Assembly (NCBI RefSeq): GCF_013402915.1
Contig: NC_050725.1
Location: forward strand, 496,001-560,000
Direction: 5' to 3'
Length of the DNA: 64,000 nucleotides
Origin: Zygotorulaspora mrakii
Taxonomy: Eukaryota > Ascomycota > Saccharomycetes > Saccharomycetales > Saccharomycetaceae
Shown: piece by piece, positions 60,434 through 64,000 of the stretch
How positions within the stretch are numbered: position 1 is the first letter of the stretch
Layout of the letters: the number at the start of each line of letters is the position of its first letter
Notes under the pieces: generated by a model
What the model was told of the DNA's origin: nothing
Databases searched by the model: none
Seen by the model: only the letters and a program-made list of their open reading frames with translations
Translations under genes and position numbers: made by a program

Positions 60434-60829
60434 CTGTCATGGGAGAACGATAATGGACCCGAGGAGCATATAGGAAAACCATGCACTAGAAGGTGCAGTT
60501 TCTAGAACTTAAAGCGCAATAAAGACACCAGGGTTTCTATCCGAACATACCAATACAGGGTGTTTATTCAATACTGTTTAATCACGTGCGTTATTTATCA
60601 TTTAGGCCTAATTATATGTAATTTTAAATTCTCATTTGATCCTGGATATCAAGTGGTGTAGTAGCACATTAGCAAAACCAACCAATCTTTTCTGTGTCAT
60701 TGTTGTGTTGAAGTCCAGAGATTGGCTATTGGAAATTTCCATAACTCGTCAGTTTTTGATTCATATTCATGATTCTTCCAAGGCCTTTTGACGTTGTATA
60801 GCGAGTGCATCATACTTTTATAAGAAACG
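60434..60829. other. TSR3-DNL4 gap
   Basis: About 395 bp between two genes on the same strand. It contains an E-box/CDEI-like ATCACGTG near 60582, probably a Cbf1-type site. I found no CDEIII next to it. Confidence 0.45.
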
Positions 60830-63706
60830 ATGGAGCAGTTGGCACCTCAAGCTGAGGCATGTTTGGAAGGACCGAAGAATTTTTCACCGTCCCCAGACTT
60901 CGTGTGGCTTTGTGAAGAACTATTCAAAAAGCTTGATAATGTACAAATAGAGCGCAAACAACACTACAGCGGTTCCAAGCCTGTATCAGTGCGATACTAT
61001 GAGGTAATAAACAACTTTGTCAATTTATGGAGGAGCACAGTTGGTACTGATATTTTCCCTGCTCTCGTACTTATATTACCTTATCGGGACAAAAGGATTT
61101 ACAACATAAAGGATTACACTCTTGTAAAGGCTATCTGCAGGTACTTGAAGCTTCCGAAAAATTCAGTGACAGAGAGGAGACTGCTTAGATGGAAGAAAAA
61201 AGCTTCAAGAGGTATTAGACTGTCTGATTTCTGTGTGGAAGAGATTAAAAAGAGAAAGCGGGAATCTAGCAAGAAATGTCGTATCACAATCGATAAACTT
61301 AATGAATTCCTAGACAAACTTGCTGAAGAGCGTGGCACTAAAGGAAGAGGTTACGTGGGAGTGATTGAATCTACTGCATTCAAATATTGTTTAGAAAATA
61401 TGTCTTATATGGAGCTCAAGTATCTCTTTGATATTATTTTAAAAAGTAGAGTAATTGGAGGGCAGGAGCATAAGTTTTTAAATTGTTGGCATCCAGACGC
61501 GGAAGATTACCTCAGTGTCGTATCTGACTTAAAACTTGTGGCAAGCAAACTTTGGGATCCTAATTTTCGTTTGAAAAATGATGACTTGAGCGTTAATATA
61601 GGATATGCTTTCGTGCCTCATTTGGCCAAAAAACTCTCGATCTCCTACGACAAAATTTGCAAAAAATTGGCTTATGACTTCTATATAGAGGAAAAAATGG
61701 ATGGCGAACGAATCCAATTACATTACCAGGATTACGGCATGAAACTCAAATTTTATAGCCGCCGTGGATTTGACTATACGTACCTTTACGGTGAAAGCAT
61801 AAAAGGAGGAACAATTTCCCCTTTCTTGAAGCTTACTAAAAATGTGAAAGAATGTGTGCTGGATGGCGAAATGGTAACTTTTGACCTTGAACGCAATACT
61901 GTGTTACCTTTTGGATTAGTTAAAAGTAGTGCCAAAAACGCTTTGAGTCCCGAAGGAATCTGCACATCTGGCTATAGGCCCCTTTTTATGGTACTTGATC
62001 TGATATATCTTAATGGTATAAGCATTACCAAACTACCGTTGCACCAACGTAAGGTTTATTTACGTCAGATATTAACACCGCATCCAAACATTGTGAATAT
62101 TCTTCCATATATCCGATGCTCTGATTCAGAATCAATTAAAAAATCTCTTCAGACTGCCATAACAATGGGATCAGAAGGAATAATTCTCAAGCGATATAAT
62201 TCAAAATATAGCTTCGGAGCTCGAAATGATAATTGGCTAAAGGTAAAACCTGAATATCTAGAGCAGTTTGGTGAAAACATGGATTTGCTTGTAATTGGAA
62301 GAACACCTGGGAAGAAAGACTCTCTGATGTGTGGTTTAGCTGTCTTTGAAGAAGAAGAAATTTCCGATGCAATGAGGGAAATGCAGCAGATTGTCAATTT
62401 GGATACCGATTCCGAAGATATAGAAGAGGAACACGAACGGAAGAAGAAGATCAAAGGATTTGTTTCGTTCTGTGTTATTGCCAATGGTATTTCTCAGGAA
62501 GAATTTAAGGAAATCGACAGAAGAACGAGAGGATTTTGGAAAAAAACAGAAGAGATTAATCCTCCACCTTTATTGAAATTTGGGACCAAAGTACCAGAAG
62601 AATGGATCGAGCCTCAAAATTCTGTGGTTCTTGAAATTAAAGCAAGATCTTTAGATAATACGGAGTCAAGTGGAAGAAAATTCAAAGCTGGTTGTACGTT
62701 ATACGGAGGATACTGTAGGGGAATAAGATTAGATAAAGATTGGACTACCGCATATAGTTTGTCGGAGCTATATCAGGAGAGAAGAAGCAAATCTAGTGCT
62801 TACGGACAGAGTGCTAAACAGACTCTTCTCAAACCAAAAAGAGCGCGGAAAAGTAATATTGCTCTTTCGATAGGAATGAAGCTAGATGATGATGAAGCTT
62901 ATAAGAGGAATCTTGACATATTTCGAGGGTTGTATTTTTATATACTATCTGACTGTGTTGATATTTGGAGTAAAAGACGTATAACGAAAGAGCAACTGGG
63001 AGCTTATGTAGTGCAGAATGGAGGCGTACTAATCAACAATTTGATAAACAAACACAATACTGAAAGTAGCTATCGCATAATCAGTAGCAGGTGTACGACC
63101 GAATGCAATTTGTTGGCTGAAAGAGGTTACGATATTATTAATCCTCGCTGGATTTTAGATTGTATTAGCTATGAAACCCTGGTTAAGATAGAACCGCGAC
63201 ATTGTTACAAAGTATCTAATGATTTGATGAAGGTGGCAAAATGCAGGGCGGATAATCTTGGCGACAGCTACGAGATATTCGTTTCCCAAAACGGATTAGA
63301 CAGCCTTATAGATTTCGCAGTTAGCTTCGATAACATGAAAGAAGTCAAATTTCATACAGATTCTGAAATACAAAAGATTCCACTTTTTCTGCTTAGTGGC
63401 AGAGTTGTTTATGTCCCTCCAATACCTTATAGTGAGGATGAGGTTACCAATGGTATAATAGATAGGATTAAGGCATTTGGGGGCAAAACGACCCAAAATA
63501 TCTCATCATGTAATTTAATAATAACTCCCGATGCCAATGCTGAAGAGAAGGCTAGTATTATCAAGAAAATACGGTTGGAATTATCGTTTTTGGATGAAAA
63601 TAGTGGCTATCCTCCAAAGATTCCATTTATTGTTGCTGGAGAGTGGCTTTTTAAGTCAATTGAAAATGGATTCCAATTACCTGAAGAAGACTTCGGGGTT
63701 TTCTGA
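60830..63706 (+). CDS. DNL4: DNA ligase IV
   Basis: 958 codons; S. cerevisiae Dnl4 has 944. It seals double-strand breaks in non-homologous end joining with Lif1 and Nej1. The N-terminal DNA-binding domain (about 20-260) precedes the adenylation domain. The active-site Lys289 is in EEKMDGERI, followed by FYSRRGFDYTYLYG, LDGEMV, LVLDLIY and SEGIILKRYNSKYSFGARNDNWLKVKPEY. The OB-fold ends near GCTLYGGYCRGIRLDKDW. Two BRCT domains lie at about 690-800 and 865-958, with the Lif1-binding linker between. The gene is complete. A TSR3-DNL4-SGT2 grouping occurs in S. cerevisiae (YOR005C-YOR007C). Confidence 0.97.
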   Translation: MEQLAPQAEACLEGPKNFSPSPDFVWLCEELFKKLDNVQIERKQHYSGSKPVSVRYYEVINNFVNLWRSTVGTDIFPALVLILPYRDKRIYNIKDYTLVKAICRYLKLPKNSVTERRLLRWKKKASRGIRLSDFCVEEIKKRKRESSKKCRITIDKLNEFLDKLAEERGTKGRGYVGVIESTAFKYCLENMSYMELKYLFDIILKSRVIGGQEHKFLNCWHPDAEDYLSVVSDLKLVASKLWDPNFRLKNDDLSVNIGYAFVPHLAKKLSISYDKICKKLAYDFYIEEKMDGERIQLHYQDYGMKLKFYSRRGFDYTYLYGESIKGGTISPFLKLTKNVKECVLDGEMVTFDLERNTVLPFGLVKSSAKNALSPEGICTSGYRPLFMVLDLIYLNGISITKLPLHQRKVYLRQILTPHPNIVNILPYIRCSDSESIKKSLQTAITMGSEGIILKRYNSKYSFGARNDNWLKVKPEYLEQFGENMDLLVIGRTPGKKDSLMCGLAVFEEEEISDAMREMQQIVNLDTDSEDIEEEHERKKKIKGFVSFCVIANGISQEEFKEIDRRTRGFWKKTEEINPPPLLKFGTKVPEEWIEPQNSVVLEIKARSLDNTESSGRKFKAGCTLYGGYCRGIRLDKDWTTAYSLSELYQERRSKSSAYGQSAKQTLLKPKRARKSNIALSIGMKLDDDEAYKRNLDIFRGLYFYILSDCVDIWSKRRITKEQLGAYVVQNGGVLINNLINKHNTESSYRIISSRCTTECNLLAERGYDIINPRWILDCISYETLVKIEPRHCYKVSNDLMKVAKCRADNLGDSYEIFVSQNGLDSLIDFAVSFDNMKEVKFHTDSEIQKIPLFLLSGRVVYVPPIPYSEDEVTNGIIDRIKAFGGKTTQNISSCNLIITPDANAEEKASIIKKIRLELSFLDENSGYPPKIPFIVAGEWLFKSIENGFQLPEEDFGVF

Positions 63707-63874
63707 TAGAAGATATATGAAGATTTTTTTTTTTTTGAGAACTATATACTCTTGTTCAGTAGTATTAATAAACTACGCCTTTTCACGTGACTAACTAGCG
63801 GTCGTCCAATACAGAAATTGTAAATTATGAGTGCTAGATAGTCAATTACAGTTTTAAGAGCAGTGAGGCAAATA

Positions 63875-64000
63875 ATGTATGACAATTTCAAGGGCTTTGT
63901 GCCTATCCATACTATCTTCTACGCCGTTTTTCATCCCACTGAGGGTACAAAAGTGCGATATGAATTCCCTCCAGGCAACTTAGAGAGTCATAATATCAAT
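63875..64000 (+). CDS. NPR2: SEACIT (GATOR1-like) subunit Npr2, N-terminal part (runs off right edge)
   Basis: 42 codons from the ATG at 63875, open to the right edge. FKGFVPIHTIFYAVFHPTEGTKVRYEFPP is the conserved Npr2/NPRL2 N-terminus: yeast has FQGFVPIHTIFYSVFHPTEG-type sequence here. Npr2 and Npr3 form the Npr2-Npr3-Iml1 complex, a Gtr1 GAP that inhibits TORC1 when nitrogen or amino acids are scarce. It is divergent or tandem to DNL4, with 168 bp between; a CACGTG E-box sits near 63785. In S. cerevisiae NPR2 is YEL062W, not near DNL4, so the gene order differs here. It is short but unmistakable. Confidence 0.9.
   Translation, partial: MYDNFKGFVPIHTIFYAVFHPTEGTKVRYEFPPGNLESHNIN

Noticed and set aside
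60575..60640. Possible second CDEI (ATCACGTG) followed by AT-rich DNA before DNL4
   Set aside because: No CDEIII-like TTCCGAA lies at the needed distance in the matching direction, and the synteny points to PHO80-RRP6. Most likely a Cbf1/E-box site.
63690..63795. GTCACGTG (minus) near 63785 with AT-rich DNA and a CCGAA at the end of DNL4
   Set aside because: The CCGAA is inside DNL4 coding sequence and lacks the TGT and flanking pattern of CDEIII; chance arrangement.

Overview
The window is nuclear DNA of a budding yeast of the family Saccharomycetaceae. The proteins are close relatives of Saccharomyces cerevisiae proteins. Genes are compact and apparently intronless, and tRNA genes have nearby solo LTRs. 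The gene order indicates a species that did not pass through the yeast whole-genome duplication (WGD): genes that S. cerevisiae keeps on chromosome XV (HRD1, HTZ1, PLB3, RCL1, MDM12, COQ10, CSI2, TOP1, RPB11, SIN3, PFA4, IZH2, PHO80, RRP6, ALG6, SGT2, TSR3, DNL4) are interleaved one by one with genes it keeps on chromosome XIII (PLB1/PLB2, TAF4, MVP1, AIM34, MIX17, CDC5, YPT7, VRL1). I cannot name the genus; the Zygosaccharomyces/Torulaspora/Zygotorulaspora group is a reasonable but unproven guess.

Layout. 1-3.3 kb: the N-terminus of a sphingoid long-chain-base kinase (LCB4/LCB5, running off the left edge) and HSP60. 3.4-4.7 kb: tRNA-Pro(UGG) with an intron, followed by decayed LTRs. 5.3-37.2 kb: a dense block RRN11, HRD1, HTZ1, two tandem phospholipase B genes, TAF4, RCL1, MVP1, MDM12, COQ10, AIM34, MIX17, CSI2, TOP1, CDC5, RPB11, SIN3, PFA4. 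37.8-38.6 kb: LTRs and tRNA-Thr(AGU). 39.4-45.2 kb: an ENB1-like siderophore transporter, IZH2, PHO80. 45.35-45.51 kb: a predicted point centromere. 45.8-52.5 kb: RRP6, YPT7, a pirin-like protein, ALG6. 53.2-54.6 kb: tRNA-Arg(ACG) between two complete solo LTRs. 54.8-64 kb: SGT2, VRL1, TSR3, DNL4 and the first 42 codons of NPR2.

The strongest non-gene signal is the centromere. The PHO80-RRP6 gap corresponds to the position of CEN15 in S. cerevisiae, and CDC5 and YPT7, which flank CEN13, lie on its two sides. The gap contains, on the minus strand, a perfect CDEI octamer, an AT-rich spacer and a CDEIII-like element with the TTCCGAA core.

The second theme is a family of solo LTRs of about 495 bp. 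They lie 94-125 bp upstream of all three tRNA genes, always in the tRNA's orientation. Their U3 regions differ while the 3' parts are shared, and one copy still has a 5-bp target duplication. These tRNA/LTR clusters coincide with places where gene order departs from S. cerevisiae: HSP60|RRN11, PFA4|transporter|IZH2, and ALG6|SGT2, beyond which SGT2-TSR3-DNL4 is inverted.

Several promoters carry recognisable control sites: heat-shock elements before HSP60 and SGT2, Aft1/2 iron-response sites before the siderophore transporter, an Mcm1-Fkh composite before CDC5, and PAC/RRPE motifs before RCL1 and RRN11. There are no viral or toxin genes.
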